Positions 27,219 through 36,836 of a stretch of DNA of 64,000 bases are shown in pieces; the stretch's first letter is position 1, and each line of letters opens with the position of its first letter. The notes below the pieces were generated by a model. The model was not told the DNA's origin. It was given only the letters and a program-made list of their open reading frames with translations, and ran no database searches. This DNA comes from Pelistega ratti. GTDB taxonomy: Bacteria; Pseudomonadota; Gammaproteobacteria; Burkholderiales; Burkholderiaceae_B. The position numbers were made by a program, and so were the translations under genes. The DNA is taken from positions 434,001 through 498,000 of the forward strand of contig NZ_CP047165.1 in the NCBI RefSeq assembly GCF_009833965.1, given 5' to 3'.

Positions 27219-27247
27219 TAATATTAAAGGTAATTATCTTATAAAAA

Positions 27248-27291
27248 GTGTTCATTTATGTTGAGACTGTCTTAAAGCTATAAATGAACAC
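27248..27291. terminator. bidirectional hairpin between ppsR and the SpoU gene
   Basis: GTGTTCATTTAT (27248-27259) pairs perfectly with ATAAATGAACAC (27280-27291). ATTTTCT follows on the plus strand and TTTTTAT on the minus strand, which suits two convergent genes. Confidence 0.72.
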
Positions 27292-27348
27292 ATTTTCTGT
27301 TGAAGGTATGAGGGAATTATATAGATAGATGTTTATATCTGCCTATAT

Positions 27349-28134
27349 TTACTGAGAAAAACCATCACTGACTTGTCGCCATTGTTCATATAATACTAAA
27401 GCACACGCTACCCCTACATTTAAGGATTCAACTTGCTCTAGCTGGGGAATAAAAATAGTCTGGTGAGGATAATTAAAAAAACGCTTTTCAACCCCCTGCC
27501 CCTCATTACCAAGTACCCAAACCACATTTTTAGGTAAAGATGATTGATAAAGATGACTTGCCTTATCATCAAGATAGGTAATATACAAAGGTAAGGGATT
27601 ATTTTCTAAAAAATAATTCGTATCTACCTGTGTATAAATATCTAATACAAAATGTGCCCCTTGAGCACTACGCAATACCTTGGCAGACCAAGGATTAACA
27701 CAACCTTTGCTCAGGTATATAGATTGAATACCCACTGCTGCACAGGTTCTAAAAATAGTTCCCATATTCCCTGGATCTTGTAAGCGATCAAGAAAGACCG
27801 TATTTTGCTTAGGTATAGGGATAGATGCTACTGTTGCTATCCTTATCCAAAATAAAATCGCTTGGGGGCTATCAACACTATTTAATTGTTTAAATAATGC
27901 GGTATTTAGGATAATAATTTTATGAGGATCAATATCAGCTAATAAGGCTTGCCATCTTTCTTCTGAATAATCATAGCCTTCTAGTAGAATAACGCCTTGT
28001 AGATGTTGCCCATATGCTTTATACATTTGGCTTAAATGATAACCCTCTAATAAGGCCTCATCTTTAACTTTTCCTTGTGCTATTTTATAAAGGTGTTTAT
28101 ATAAAGCATTATCTTTAGAAGTGATGAGCTTCAT
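27349..28134 (-). CDS. SpoU/TrmH-family RNA 2'-O-ribose methyltransferase
   Basis: The 261-residue protein has an N-terminal substrate-binding domain (residues 1-95) and the SPOUT knot domain. Motif 1 is DRLQDPGNMGTIFRTCAAVG, motif 2 is VVWVLGNEGQGV and motif 3 is SLNVGVACALVLYEQW. It methylates rRNA or tRNA riboses with S-adenosylmethionine; the exact site is unknown. In relatives it usually sits next to rnhB, but here about 3.9 kb of other genes intervene. Confidence 0.92.
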   Translation of the reverse strand: MKLITSKDNALYKHLYKIAQGKVKDEALLEGYHLSQMYKAYGQHLQGVILLEGYDYSEERWQALLADIDPHKIIILNTALFKQLNSVDSPQAILFWIRIATVASIPIPKQNTVFLDRLQDPGNMGTIFRTCAAVGIQSIYLSKGCVNPWSAKVLRSAQGAHFVLDIYTQVDTNYFLENNPLPLYITYLDDKASHLYQSSLPKNVVWVLGNEGQGVEKRFFNYPHQTIFIPQLEQVESLNVGVACALVLYEQWRQVSDGFSQ

Positions 28135-28463
28135 TTTTGTCCTTATTATTAATATACCGTGATAGATGTTTTATTGTACCTGAAGTTTTATCAATAAAGA
28201 TACCCTCTTTCATTCTAATGATAAGATAGGTTGATATATCAGTTTACCTAAGCTGTGTAGTTATATAAGGGAAAAATTCTATATTTCTCCACTTTTACTA
28301 AACAATAAATAGTTTAATGTGGCAGAAAACTATCAATCTCTCCAATATAAAAATGATTTTCTACTTATTTAAAATTTTCTTCTAAAAAGGGTATTACTCC
28401 TTTTATAAGTAATACCCTTATTCAATTGCATAAGAAAGTAATATATGCAACTTATCCCTAGAA
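28135..28463. other. 329-bp intergenic region without a gene
   Basis: The region contains only the terminator of the pirin gene (28384-28419) and the upstream sequence of the SpoU methyltransferase gene. No further coding signal is seen. Confidence 0.6.
28384..28419 (-). terminator. terminator of the pirin gene
   Basis: AAGGGTATTACT (28387-28398) pairs perfectly with AGTAATACCCTT (28408-28419) and is followed by a run of five T on the minus strand. Confidence 0.85.
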
Positions 28464-29366
28464 TTAACTCAATTTTCCTTGTATTTCAGGAGCAACTAAG
28501 CGTTTTAATGCTGTACCATCAAGATTAATATCACCAAATCGTGCATGACCATTATTCCAATCAGCAACAGCTTGTTCCAAGGCTTCTTGGCTATCTGCGA
28601 CAAAGTTCCACCAAATTAATGTAGGGTGTGGTAAAGGCTCTCCACCTAGTAACATAATATGCGTACCTTCTGATGCCCAAAGCTCAAGTTTACCTTGAGC
28701 GTTCTTACAGTCTGCTAGTACAGCTAATTCATCGGCTCTATAAGCAACACCATTTACCTCTACTTCACCTGCAATTACTAAAATACCATATTCAAAACCT
28801 TCTACTTCATCAATATGGAAAGATTGTGCTTGTGTAAATTGCATATCTACACCTACTAAAGGACTAAATTGTGTTGTCGGTGCTGTATGTCCTTGATAAG
28901 AACCTGTTGTTAACACATAATCAATACCACCTTCTGACCACATCGGTAATTCTGGATAATGTTCAAAATTTGGTTTAATCTCTTGATTCATTGGTAAAGC
29001 AATCCAAAGCTGTACAGCATGTAATGCTTTTATCCCTTCAGGTGTTTGTTCTGTATGACTAATCCCATATTGATGTCCTGTACCTGCTGTCATAAGGTTT
29101 ACTTGTTTAGGACGGATCAATTGACGATTACCAAGACTATCTTGATGCCATACCTCTCCTTCTAGCATCCATGTAAAGGTCTGTAAATTAGTATGTGGGT
29201 GTAAACCTACTTGTAAGCCCTTACTTTCTTCTTCAAATACAGCAGGACCAGCATGATCTAAAAAACACCATGCTCCTACTGTTCTACGCTGCGGCTGAGG
29301 CAATAGACGTGCAACGGGAATTCCTCCCACATCTTTTGTTTTAGCAGTCAGTTTATCAATAGACAT
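28464..29366 (-). CDS. pirin-family bicupin protein
   Basis: The 300-residue protein has two cupin domains. The N-terminal one keeps the metal ligands in HPHTNLQTFTWMLEGEVWHQD and GTGHQYGISH, like YhhW, which shows quercetin 2,3-dioxygenase activity. Its physiological role is unresolved. It lies 95 bp downstream of an isochorismatase-fold hydrolase gene but beyond that gene's terminator, so it may have its own promoter. Pirins next to such hydrolases and a LysR regulator are a recurring combination, usually linked to aromatic or electrophile stress. Confidence 0.9.
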   Translation of the reverse strand: MSIDKLTAKTKDVGGIPVARLLPQPQRRTVGAWCFLDHAGPAVFEEESKGLQVGLHPHTNLQTFTWMLEGEVWHQDSLGNRQLIRPKQVNLMTAGTGHQYGISHTEQTPEGIKALHAVQLWIALPMNQEIKPNFEHYPELPMWSEGGIDYVLTTGSYQGHTAPTTQFSPLVGVDMQFTQAQSFHIDEVEGFEYGILVIAGEVEVNGVAYRADELAVLADCKNAQGKLELWASEGTHIMLLGGEPLPHPTLIWWNFVADSQEALEQAVADWNNGHARFGDINLDGTALKRLVAPEIQGKLS

Positions 29367-29398
29367 AAAAACTCCTATAACATCATATTTGATTGGAT

Positions 29399-29436
29399 AA
29401 AAAAGGCTGATTTCAGTATTATACTGATTTCAGCCT
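29399..29436 (-). terminator. terminator of the first isochorismatase-fold hydrolase
   Basis: AGGCTGA (29404-29410) pairs with TCAGCCT (29430-29436), with an inner CAGTA/TACTG stem and a T run on the minus strand. Read-through would be needed to reach the pirin gene. Confidence 0.75.
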
Positions 29437-29461
29437 CTTAGATTAAGGATAAAAGTAAATA

Positions 29462-30097
29462 TTACTTCTTACCTTGGGTGAGTAAGGTATAGCTTGTAAT
29501 TAAATTTCTATAATCTGGAATATGATTAGAGAATAAAGTACCTAAACCTTCAATATCATTACGCCAGTCACGGTGTAATTCGCAAGCAGCACCAAACCAT
29601 GTCATCATTTGTACACCAGCTGCTTCCATACGACGCCAAGCCGCATCACGGGTCATTTCATTAAATGTACCTGAAGCATCAGCAATCACAAACACATCAA
29701 AACCTTCTTCAATAGCAGAAAGTGCTGGGAAAGCTACGCAAACCTCAGTTACTACACCAGCAATAATTAATTGTTTTTTACCTGTTGCTTTTACTGCTTT
29801 AACAAAGTCTTCATTATCCCAAGCATTGATGTTACCAGGGCGAGCAATATAAGGAGCCTCTGGGAACATTTCTTTTAACTCTGGTACTAATGGACCGTTT
29901 GGACCATCTTCAAAGCTAGTTGTTAAAATAGTAGGTAAATTAAAATATTTTGCTAGATCAGCCGTTGCTAATACATTATTTTTAAATTTGTCAGGGTCAA
30001 TATCACGAACAAGCGATAATAGACCAGTTTGATGATCTACTAATAACATTGCCGCATCATTTTTATCTAAACGAACATAAGGTTTTTTATTAGCCAT
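29462..30097 (-). CDS. YcaC-like isochorismatase-family hydrolase (copy 1)
   Basis: I start at ATG 30097 after TAGGAGAAATTCC, giving 211 residues; an upstream in-frame ATG is less well placed. The catalytic Asp is in MLLVDHQTGL and the Cys in VVTEVCVAFPALSAI. RPGNINAWDNEDFVKAVKAT is shared almost word for word with the neighbouring paralogue. The YcaC group forms octamers and its substrate is unknown. It lies 161 bp downstream of copy 2. Confidence 0.9.
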   Translation of the reverse strand: MANKKPYVRLDKNDAAMLLVDHQTGLLSLVRDIDPDKFKNNVLATADLAKYFNLPTILTTSFEDGPNGPLVPELKEMFPEAPYIARPGNINAWDNEDFVKAVKATGKKQLIIAGVVTEVCVAFPALSAIEEGFDVFVIADASGTFNEMTRDAAWRRMEAAGVQMMTWFGAACELHRDWRNDIEGLGTLFSNHIPDYRNLITSYTLLTQGKK

Positions 30098-30258
30098 GGA
30101 ATTTCTCCTATATTTACTAATTTTCAAAATAAATAAATGGTCAATTTGAAAAGAATTTTTAGACTACCCACCCTATATGACCAATATGATAAAGTGGGTA
30201 AAGTAGCTACTAGTAGAGAAAATTCATAGATTCAAAAAATTCTTTTTGCTTTTAATAA

Positions 30259-30939
30259 TTACTGACGAGTAGAATCAAGTTGTTCACCAGTACGCTCAAC
30301 TTCTCGTGCTTTTGCGTAGCTTTCAATTAATAATTGATATTCAGGGAAAACAGCTTCATAGGCTTTAGCCCACTCTTCAGGATTAGGAAGATTCCATGTT
30401 TGCTGAATTTCAGCGCAAACAGCAGCTGTATCCATCGGAACAGCACCTGCTTGAACCACACGTGCTAGCGTAATTTCTTCTGCCATTTTAGAATAAGTAC
30501 CAGAGGCATCAACAACAACAAATACTTGATAACCCTCAGCAATAGCCGAAATAGCTGGGAATGCCATGCAAACACTGGTAATCGTACCAGCAATAATCAA
30601 TTGTTTTTTACCTGTTGCTTTCACTGCATCAACAAAATCAGGGTTATCCCAAGCATTAATTTGTCCTTTACGAGCAACATATTGTGCATGAGGCGCTGCT
30701 TGATGAATTTCAGGGATTAATGGGCCGTTTGGACCTTGTGGTACAGATGCTGTTGTAATAACAGGCATTTTAGCCAATGTTGCAATTTTAGCCAGAGTCA
30801 CGGCATTAGCACGTAGCTCACGGACATTTAAATCACGAACGGTATTAAAAAGACCACTTTGGTGATCAATAAGTAACATTACTGCATCTTCTGGATTGAT
30901 TTTTGGGGCTTTTCCATTAAAATTAGCAGGTTGGCTCAT
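30259..30939 (-). CDS. YcaC-like isochorismatase-family hydrolase (copy 2)
   Basis: The 226-residue protein has the catalytic Asp in MLLIDHQSGLFNTV and the Cys in TSVCMAFPAISAI. It is a close paralogue of the downstream gene, with divergent N- and C-termini. It diverges from a LysR regulator across a spacer with a perfect 18-bp palindrome, so it is the most likely direct target of that regulator. Confidence 0.9.
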   Translation of the reverse strand: MSQPANFNGKAPKINPEDAVMLLIDHQSGLFNTVRDLNVRELRANAVTLAKIATLAKMPVITTASVPQGPNGPLIPEIHQAAPHAQYVARKGQINAWDNPDFVDAVKATGKKQLIIAGTITSVCMAFPAISAIAEGYQVFVVVDASGTYSKMAEEITLARVVQAGAVPMDTAAVCAEIQQTWNLPNPEEWAKAYEAVFPEYQLLIESYAKAREVERTGEQLDSTRQ

Positions 30940-30996
30940 AAAGAAATTCTCCTATATATAAAATGACTACCCTTACAAGAGGATAATCCATACTAA

Positions 30997-31014
30997 CTAG
31001 CTATTAATAGCTAG
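30997..31014. promoter_or_regulatory. perfect 18-bp palindrome, likely LysR-regulator operator
   Basis: CTAGCTATTAATAGCTAG is fully self-complementary and contains the T-N11-A spacing expected of LysR-type sites. It lies midway in the 148-bp spacer between the hydrolase and the divergent LysR gene. Confidence 0.6.
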
Positions 31015-31087
31015 CACTAGTATAAGTAAATGAGATAAAATTGAGTAGTTATAAAAATGAGATTTATTTTTGCAAATTTGGAACAAA

Positions 31088-31996
31088 ATGAATACTTTAT
31101 CTTTGAAAGATTTAGATTTAAATGATCTCTATTTATTTGTACACGTTGTAGAAGCCCGTAATTTTAGTGAGGCTGCTCGTAAGTTAAATATTCCTAAAGC
31201 AACAGTTAGTCGAAGAATTATGCGACTTGAAAAGCAATTAGGGGTTGCCTTAGTACAGCGTAATACACGCCAATTTGAAATTACCCATATTGGTCAGCAG
31301 TTCTATTCTTATTGTTTGGATTTTGTTTCAAAAGCAGAAGAAATTGAACATTTTATTCGTAATCAAAATCATTTTAGTGGTAAGGTTAAATTCAGTTGTC
31401 CTAGAGAAATGCTGGATACGCATATTACACCGATATTAGTAACATTTATGCAGACCTATCCTTCTATCCAGATACATATTGAAAATACTAATCAACCATT
31501 AAATCTTATTCAAGAACAGATTGATTTTGCTATTCGTGGTCGTCCTTTACCCTTAAAAGATAGTACCTTAATCAGTCGCCCTCTTTTTACCACTAGACAT
31601 TACCTTGTCGCTAGTTCTCGATTGACGACAAAACCCGTTGAACATTTAACAGAACTATTAAATTTTCCTAGCCTAAGCTGGTCATCACAAAAACCACAAT
31701 GGGAAATACACCATAAACATACAGGACAGCGTATTTTTTTAGATCATCAACCCGTTAGTTATTGTGATAATTTTTTCTTTTTACAAAAAGCGGTATTATC
31801 CAGTATAGGTATTGCCAGCCTACCTGAAGCCCTAGTACTACCTCACCTTATCTCTGGTGAAATGGTTGCTTTATTACCTGAAGAATGGGAATTACCCTCT
31901 TGGTTGATTCATGCAGCTTACACTTCTCGAAAACTTTCTTATCCTGCTAAACTTTTATTAGATTTCTTAGCAGAAAGATTAAATAATTACCCTTGA
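31088..31996 (+). CDS. LysR-family transcriptional regulator
   Basis: I start at ATG 31088 ([20 protein letters not shown]) after TTTGGAACAAA, giving 302 residues; a TTG six codons upstream is possible. The helix-turn-helix covers roughly residues 18-45 ([19 protein letters not shown]), followed by a periplasmic-binding-like effector domain. It likely autoregulates and controls the divergent hydrolase genes and perhaps pirin. Its 3' end overlaps the convergent rnhB gene by 10 bp. Confidence 0.92.
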   Translation: MNTLSLKDLDLNDLYLFVHVVEARNFSEAARKLNIPKATVSRRIMRLEKQLGVALVQRNTRQFEITHIGQQFYSYCLDFVSKAEEIEHFIRNQNHFSGKVKFSCPREMLDTHITPILVTFMQTYPSIQIHIENTNQPLNLIQEQIDFAIRGRPLPLKDSTLISRPLFTTRHYLVASSRLTTKPVEHLTELLNFPSLSWSSQKPQWEIHHKHTGQRIFLDHQPVSYCDNFFFLQKAVLSSIGIASLPEALVLPHLISGEMVALLPEEWELPSWLIHAAYTSRKLSYPAKLLLDFLAERLNNYP

Positions 31997-32595
31997 TTGT
32001 GTATAAGCTTTTTAACTGGGGCAAAGCTTTTCCGATGTGCAGGACATACACCAAACTCCTCTAAACGAGCAAGGTGTAAAGCCGTTCCATATCCTTTATG
32101 TTTATCAAATGCATATTGGGGATATTGCTCATGTAATGTTACAAGAGCCGCATCTCTAGCTGTTTTGGCTAGAATAGAAGCTGCAGAAATAGCTGGTTCA
32201 AGTAAGTCTCCCTTTACTATTGCTTTGGCAGGATATAGTAATTGTCGAGGAATACGATTACCATCAATAAGCACTAAATCTGCTTTGATGGATAAACCCT
32301 CTACCGCTCTTGTCATGGCTAGCATAGTTGCTTGTAAAATATTAAGGGTATCAATTTCCTCTACACTTGCACTCGCAATACACCACGCTAATGCTTTTTC
32401 TTTAATAGTTTTAGCCAGTGCATCACGTTTTTTTTCAGTCAGTTTTTTAGAATCCGTCAGTCCTAGAATAGGATTTTTTTCATCTAAAATAACAGCCGCT
32501 GCATATACATCACCTGCTAATGGCCCTCTGCCAGCCTCATCAACCCCTGCGATAATCGTATATTGTTCGTCAAAGAGAGATAAATTTTCACGCAT
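31987..32595 (-). CDS. rnhB: ribonuclease HII
   Basis: RNase HII removes RNA, including single ribonucleotides, from DNA duplexes. The 202-residue protein carries the active-site acids D19/E20 ([12 protein letters not shown]), an Asp in VLIDGNRIP and one near [14 protein letters not shown]. It overlaps lpxB by 8 bp and is the last gene of the long envelope operon. Confidence 0.96.
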   Translation of the reverse strand: MRENLSLFDEQYTIIAGVDEAGRGPLAGDVYAAAVILDEKNPILGLTDSKKLTEKKRDALAKTIKEKALAWCIASASVEEIDTLNILQATMLAMTRAVEGLSIKADLVLIDGNRIPRQLLYPAKAIVKGDLLEPAISAASILAKTARDAALVTLHEQYPQYAFDKHKGYGTALHLARLEEFGVCPAHRKSFAPVKKLIHNQG

Positions 32596-33763
32596 GATGT
32601 GATGCCAAATCGAGAATAACTTGGGCTGCCTTTGCTGCGGTATCTTGTTTTAAACTTAAATGAAGCTCATGAAGTTGTCTTTTTAAATTCGCAATATAAT
32701 GTGCATTTTCAAGGGCATTAATACAAGCATGACTCAGTTTTTCTGGGGTGGCATCATCTTGTAAAAGCTCAGGCACTGCAAAATCATTTAATAAGATATT
32801 AGGTAAACCTACCCATGGGACATAAGGTTTACTTTGACCTGATTTCCATTCCATTAAACGTTTCATTAATGGTGTTAATTTATACGAAATAACCATCGGA
32901 CGTTTAAATAAGGCTAATTCTAAGCTAGCCGTACCACTTGCTACCAATGCAGCATCACAAGCTTCCATGATATGCCATGAGATAGGCCAATCTGATACTT
33001 TTTGATCATATATATGTAAATTAGGAACAACAATTTCTTTAGCAATTTGCTCAAATTGCTGTTTCCTTTTTTCATTGACAAGAGGCACAATAAAATGTAA
33101 ATCAGGATTGTGTTTTGCCAGTTGTTGTGCTGTACGCAAAAATGGCTCGGCTAATAGCTTAATTTCTGATGCACGGCTACCTGGTAAAATTGCCATGATA
33201 GGAGCATCGGGGGGTAAATCCAATAAATGACGAGAACGTTTACTATCTGGAATAAGTGGAATTTGACTTGCTAAAGGATGACCAACAAAGGTAACAGGAA
33301 TCCCCTCTTTCTCATAAATAGCTGTCTCAAACGGAAATAAAACTAGCATATGCGATACCGCTTCACGAATCTTATGGATCCGCTCATATCGCCAAGCCCA
33401 AATGGATGGACTCACAAAGTGTACAGTAGGTACACCTTGTTGATGTAATCGGTGTTCTAATCGTAGATTAAAATCAGGGGCATCTACACCCACAAATACA
33501 GAAGGTTTTTGTTTGAGTAAGCGTTTTTCTATCCCTTTATACGTCATAATAAGCCTAGGCAATGACTTTAAGGCATCTGCATAACCAAAGACTGTTAATG
33601 TATCCATTGGATACCAAGTATCCAGTCCTGCAGATTGCATATTTGGGCCACCAATTCCCATAAAATGAGCGGTTGGTGCTTGCTTTTGAATACCCTCTAT
33701 AATGCGAGAGGCTAGCAAATCCCCTGAGGGTTCGCCAGCCACTATAGCGATTTGCTCTGTCAT
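32588..33763 (-). CDS. lpxB: lipid-A-disaccharide synthase
   Basis: LpxB condenses UDP-2,3-diacylglucosamine with lipid X to give the lipid A disaccharide. The 391-residue GT-B enzyme has the N-terminal [26 protein letters not shown] and [17 protein letters not shown] segments and [11 protein letters not shown]. It is 3 bp downstream of lpxA in the conserved fabZ-lpxA-lpxB order. Confidence 0.96.
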   Translation of the reverse strand: MTEQIAIVAGEPSGDLLASRIIEGIQKQAPTAHFMGIGGPNMQSAGLDTWYPMDTLTVFGYADALKSLPRLIMTYKGIEKRLLKQKPSVFVGVDAPDFNLRLEHRLHQQGVPTVHFVSPSIWAWRYERIHKIREAVSHMLVLFPFETAIYEKEGIPVTFVGHPLASQIPLIPDSKRSRHLLDLPPDAPIMAILPGSRASEIKLLAEPFLRTAQQLAKHNPDLHFIVPLVNEKRKQQFEQIAKEIVVPNLHIYDQKVSDWPISWHIMEACDAALVASGTASLELALFKRPMVISYKLTPLMKRLMEWKSGQSKPYVPWVGLPNILLNDFAVPELLQDDATPEKLSHACINALENAHYIANLKRQLHELHLSLKQDTAAKAAQVILDLASHHA

Positions 33764-33766
33764 AGA

Positions 33767-34558
33767 TTACTTACGACCAATACCACGATGAGCCGTTTCA
33801 AAAAAATCAATAAATAACTGAAGATGTTCTGTTGTATCGGTATGCACTTGTTGTAACTTTTTAATCTCAACTAGTGCATCTTCTAGGCTTAATTGACGTA
33901 AATAAATAATCTTATATGCTTCTCGTAAGACCTGAATTTGGTTATCACTAAAGCCCCTACGTTTTAGCCCTTCTGTATTGATACCAGCAGGTTTATAGGG
34001 TTGCCCTGCACCTAGTACAAATGGTGGAATATCCTGACGAATAGATGACATACCTCCCGTCATTGAATGAGCGCCAATATGGATAAATTGATGAGCAGCA
34101 GACATCCCACCAATAATTGCCCAGTCTCCAATATGGATATGTCCCGCTAATTGAACCGTATTAGCAATAATTGTATGGCTACCAATTTGGCAATCATGAG
34201 CAATATGAACATATGCCATAATCCAATTATCATCACCAATACGAGTAACACCCATATCTTGTGCTGTACCTGTATTAACTGTTACAAACTCACGAAATGT
34301 ATTATTATTGCCAATTTCTAGATAGGTTTGCTCATAATTGTATTTTTTGTCTTGAGGAATTCCACCAATTGAACAAAAACGATAAAAAACATTATTTTCG
34401 CCAATTGTCGTATGACCATCAATGACACAATGCTCACCTACCTTAGTACCTGCCCCTATTTTAACATTGGCATGAATGACGGCATAAGCACCCACTTCTA
34501 CAGTCTCATGTAATTGAGCACCTTCATGAACGATAGCCTTACGATGAATAATTGCCAT
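33767..34558 (-). CDS. lpxA: UDP-N-acetylglucosamine acyltransferase
   Basis: This is the first step of lipid A synthesis, using hydroxyacyl-ACP. The 263 residues (E. coli 262) form a left-handed beta-helix of hexapeptide repeats with the catalytic His in [14 protein letters not shown], plus a C-terminal helical domain. Its start overlaps the fabZ stop by one base. Confidence 0.97.
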   Translation of the reverse strand: MAIIHRKAIVHEGAQLHETVEVGAYAVIHANVKIGAGTKVGEHCVIDGHTTIGENNVFYRFCSIGGIPQDKKYNYEQTYLEIGNNNTFREFVTVNTGTAQDMGVTRIGDDNWIMAYVHIAHDCQIGSHTIIANTVQLAGHIHIGDWAIIGGMSAAHQFIHIGAHSMTGGMSSIRQDIPPFVLGAGQPYKPAGINTEGLKRRGFSDNQIQVLREAYKIIYLRQLSLEDALVEIKKLQQVHTDTTEHLQLFIDFFETAHRGIGRK

Positions 34559-35016
34559 TACGCTTCACCTATATCACGAATTGCACACATAATTTTAGCC
34601 TCTGCCACTACTTCATCTTTTACATAGGCTTTTGCTTCATACTTACACATTACTTTACTGATACGCAGAGCAGTGACTTCTAAACGTAATTGGTCCCCTG
34701 GTACGACTGGTTTACGAAAGCGTGCATCATCAATACCAACAAGATAATAAGCCGTCGTATTACTATCCAACATAGTTCCCCCTTCTGGCTTAGCAAAAGA
34801 GAAAATTGCGGCTGCTTGCGCTAATGCTTCAATAATTAACACACCTGGCATAACAGGTAAATGGGGGAAATGTCCTTGGAAAAAAGGCTCATTAATACTT
34901 ACATTCTTAATAGCAACAATACGTTCTCCCGGCACTAATTCAAGCACTCTATCCACCAATAACATTGGATAGCGATGTGGAAGATGCTCCATAATGCGAC
35001 GAATATCTAACTCCAT
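34558..35016 (-). CDS. fabZ: 3-hydroxyacyl-ACP dehydratase FabZ
   Basis: This hot-dog-fold dehydratase of fatty-acid elongation has 152 residues. The catalytic His is in [12 protein letters not shown] and the Glu in [11 protein letters not shown]. By competing with LpxA for hydroxyacyl-ACP it balances phospholipid and lipid A supply, which fits its location in the lpx cluster. Confidence 0.97.
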   Translation of the reverse strand: MELDIRRIMEHLPHRYPMLLVDRVLELVPGERIVAIKNVSINEPFFQGHFPHLPVMPGVLIIEALAQAAAIFSFAKPEGGTMLDSNTTAYYLVGIDDARFRKPVVPGDQLRLEVTALRISKVMCKYEAKAYVKDEVVAEAKIMCAIRDIGEA

Positions 35017-35071
35017 AATTCTTCCCAGTTTAAATAATGAAAACTAATAACGCTTTTAAATACACTGAACC

Positions 35072-36187
35072 TTAGGTAGATTCTTTGGTATTGACTAATT
35101 TTTCAAGTTGTTGTATGCGACGTCGTAAATCATATAAATTGGCTAGCGTAGCCGCATTTTTTTGCCAAGTTTGGTGATCTGCAATTGGCCATAATCCTGT
35201 ATAACGTCCTGGTTTTTCGATATTTGACATGACGCCCGATCCACCTGAGATATGAACATCATCACCTATCTCAATATGGCCTGATACCATAGCTGCACCA
35301 GCCAAGGTACAACGTTCACCCACTTTGGTAGAACCTGCCACACCAACACAAGCTGCCATAGCGGTATATTGACCAATTTCACAATTGTGTCCAATCATAA
35401 TTTGATTATCAAGCTTAACACCACGGTGAATTAAGGTATTACCTAATGCCCCTCTATCAACTGTTGTATTCGCTCCAATTTCTACATCATCTTCGATAAT
35501 TACTTTACCCAGTTGGGCAATCTTAGACCAAGCACCTTTATCTTTAGTGGAATCTGGTGCAAACCCAAATCCGTCCGCACCAATAACAGCTCCACTATGA
35601 ATAATACAATACTGTCCTATTTCTGTGCGTGGATAGAGTGTCACATTAGCATGCAAGCGTGTTCCTTTACCGATAATTGCACCTTTACCAATTACCGATC
35701 CAGCACCAATTGTGACATCATCTGCAATAACAACATCTTCTTCAATAACCGCTAAAGCATGAATACTCACATTTTTACCAAGTGTAACGCTAGGGTGAAT
35801 AACCGCTTTTTCATGAATATTTCGTACTTCATCCGCTCTCATTGTTTTTTCAAACCATTGAGAGATACGGGCATAAAGTAAATAAGGATCTTCACATTGC
35901 ACAATGACAAAAGGCAATGTTAAAGCTAGTTTAGCTAAGGCATCAATCGCTCGCTGAGGCAAAATAACCGCCCCAGCTTGCGTTATTTGTAGTAAATCAA
36001 AGAAACGAGGGTTAGCTAAAAAACCAATTTCATTAGGCTTTGCATCTGACAAAGAACCAATCCCGACTATTTTGGGTAAAGCCTTATTATCAGTTGCTTG
36101 AATTTTCCATGTTAAGCCACTGGTATCAACTTGTGCTAATAAGGCATCCAGATCAATGGCTTGCTCTAATGTCAGAATAGTTGCCAT
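35072..36187 (-). CDS. lpxD: UDP-3-O-(3-hydroxyacyl)glucosamine N-acyltransferase
   Basis: LpxD adds the second acyl chain in lipid A synthesis. The 371-residue protein has an N-terminal uridine-binding domain, hexapeptide beta-helix repeats with the catalytic His region IMIGHNCEIGQY, and a C-terminal helix. It is slightly longer than E. coli LpxD (341), partly at the C-terminus. Two bases separate it from skp. Confidence 0.95.
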   Translation of the reverse strand: MATILTLEQAIDLDALLAQVDTSGLTWKIQATDNKALPKIVGIGSLSDAKPNEIGFLANPRFFDLLQITQAGAVILPQRAIDALAKLALTLPFVIVQCEDPYLLYARISQWFEKTMRADEVRNIHEKAVIHPSVTLGKNVSIHALAVIEEDVVIADDVTIGAGSVIGKGAIIGKGTRLHANVTLYPRTEIGQYCIIHSGAVIGADGFGFAPDSTKDKGAWSKIAQLGKVIIEDDVEIGANTTVDRGALGNTLIHRGVKLDNQIMIGHNCEIGQYTAMAACVGVAGSTKVGERCTLAGAAMVSGHIEIGDDVHISGGSGVMSNIEKPGRYTGLWPIADHQTWQKNAATLANLYDLRRRIQQLEKLVNTKEST

Positions 36188-36189
36188 GA

Positions 36190-36759
36190 TTATTTTTTAG
36201 TATCTAATGCTTTAATTACTTCGTCTGTAATATCCACACGAGGACTTACTGTTACCGCATCTTGTAAGATGAGATCATAGTTTTGGCTTTCAGCAATATT
36301 TTTAATTGCTGTATTCGCTTTATCAACAATGGTAGAGAAAGCATCATTACGACGACGATTAAAGTCTTCTTGGAATTCACGACGTTTACGTTGTAAATCT
36401 GTATCTAAATCGCTTAATTCACGCTGTGCTTTGACACGATCTGCATCAGACATTACTGGTGCATTTTTATCAAAATTTTCATATTTAGTGCGTAGTTCAT
36501 TAGCTAATTTTTGTAAATCAGCATCACGTTTTTTGAATTCTTCTTCAATTTTCGCTTCTGCTTCTTTAGCAGGCGCTGATTCACGTAATAATTTTTCGGT
36601 ATTGACAAAACCGATTTTAAGTGGTGCAGTTGCTTCTGTCGCTGGTTTATCGGTGCTAGCAGGTTTATCTTGTGCCATAGCAATACTAGCTGATGTACTT
36701 AAAGCAAGTGCTAAAAGGGTCGTGGTTACACGGCTTAATTTAACTGAATGGTTTTTCAT
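36190..36759 (-). CDS. skp: Skp/OmpH-family periplasmic chaperone
   Basis: The 189-residue protein has a signal peptide ending in SIAMA before QDKP. The mature part is a long charged coiled coil (residues about 70-150) flanked by beta strands, as in the trimeric Skp jellyfish that holds unfolded outer-membrane proteins. A Thr/Ala/Lys-rich linker (KPASTDKPATEATA) after the signal is unusual. It follows bamA and precedes lpxD, the conserved order. Confidence 0.93.
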   Translation of the reverse strand: MKNHSVKLSRVTTTLLALALSTSASIAMAQDKPASTDKPATEATAPLKIGFVNTEKLLRESAPAKEAEAKIEEEFKKRDADLQKLANELRTKYENFDKNAPVMSDADRVKAQRELSDLDTDLQRKRREFQEDFNRRRNDAFSTIVDKANTAIKNIAESQNYDLILQDAVTVSPRVDITDEVIKALDTKK

Positions 36760-36836
36760 AATAACCTTTTAAAAAATAAAAATACAAACGGTGTTCTTAT
36801 TGTAAATCAAATTACCCTAGAACACCTAGAATCATC

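Noticed and set aside
29399..29436. Attenuator between the hydrolase and pirin genes
   Set aside because: The stem has a plain T run and no alternative fold or leader peptide, so a simple terminator explains it.
31997..32602. 201-codon plus-strand frame opposite rnhB
   Set aside because: It lies wholly antisense to a well-conserved rnhB gene and its translation resembles no family.
36329..36772. 147-codon plus-strand frame opposite skp
   Set aside because: It mirrors the Lys/Glu-rich coiled coil of Skp and has no independent support.
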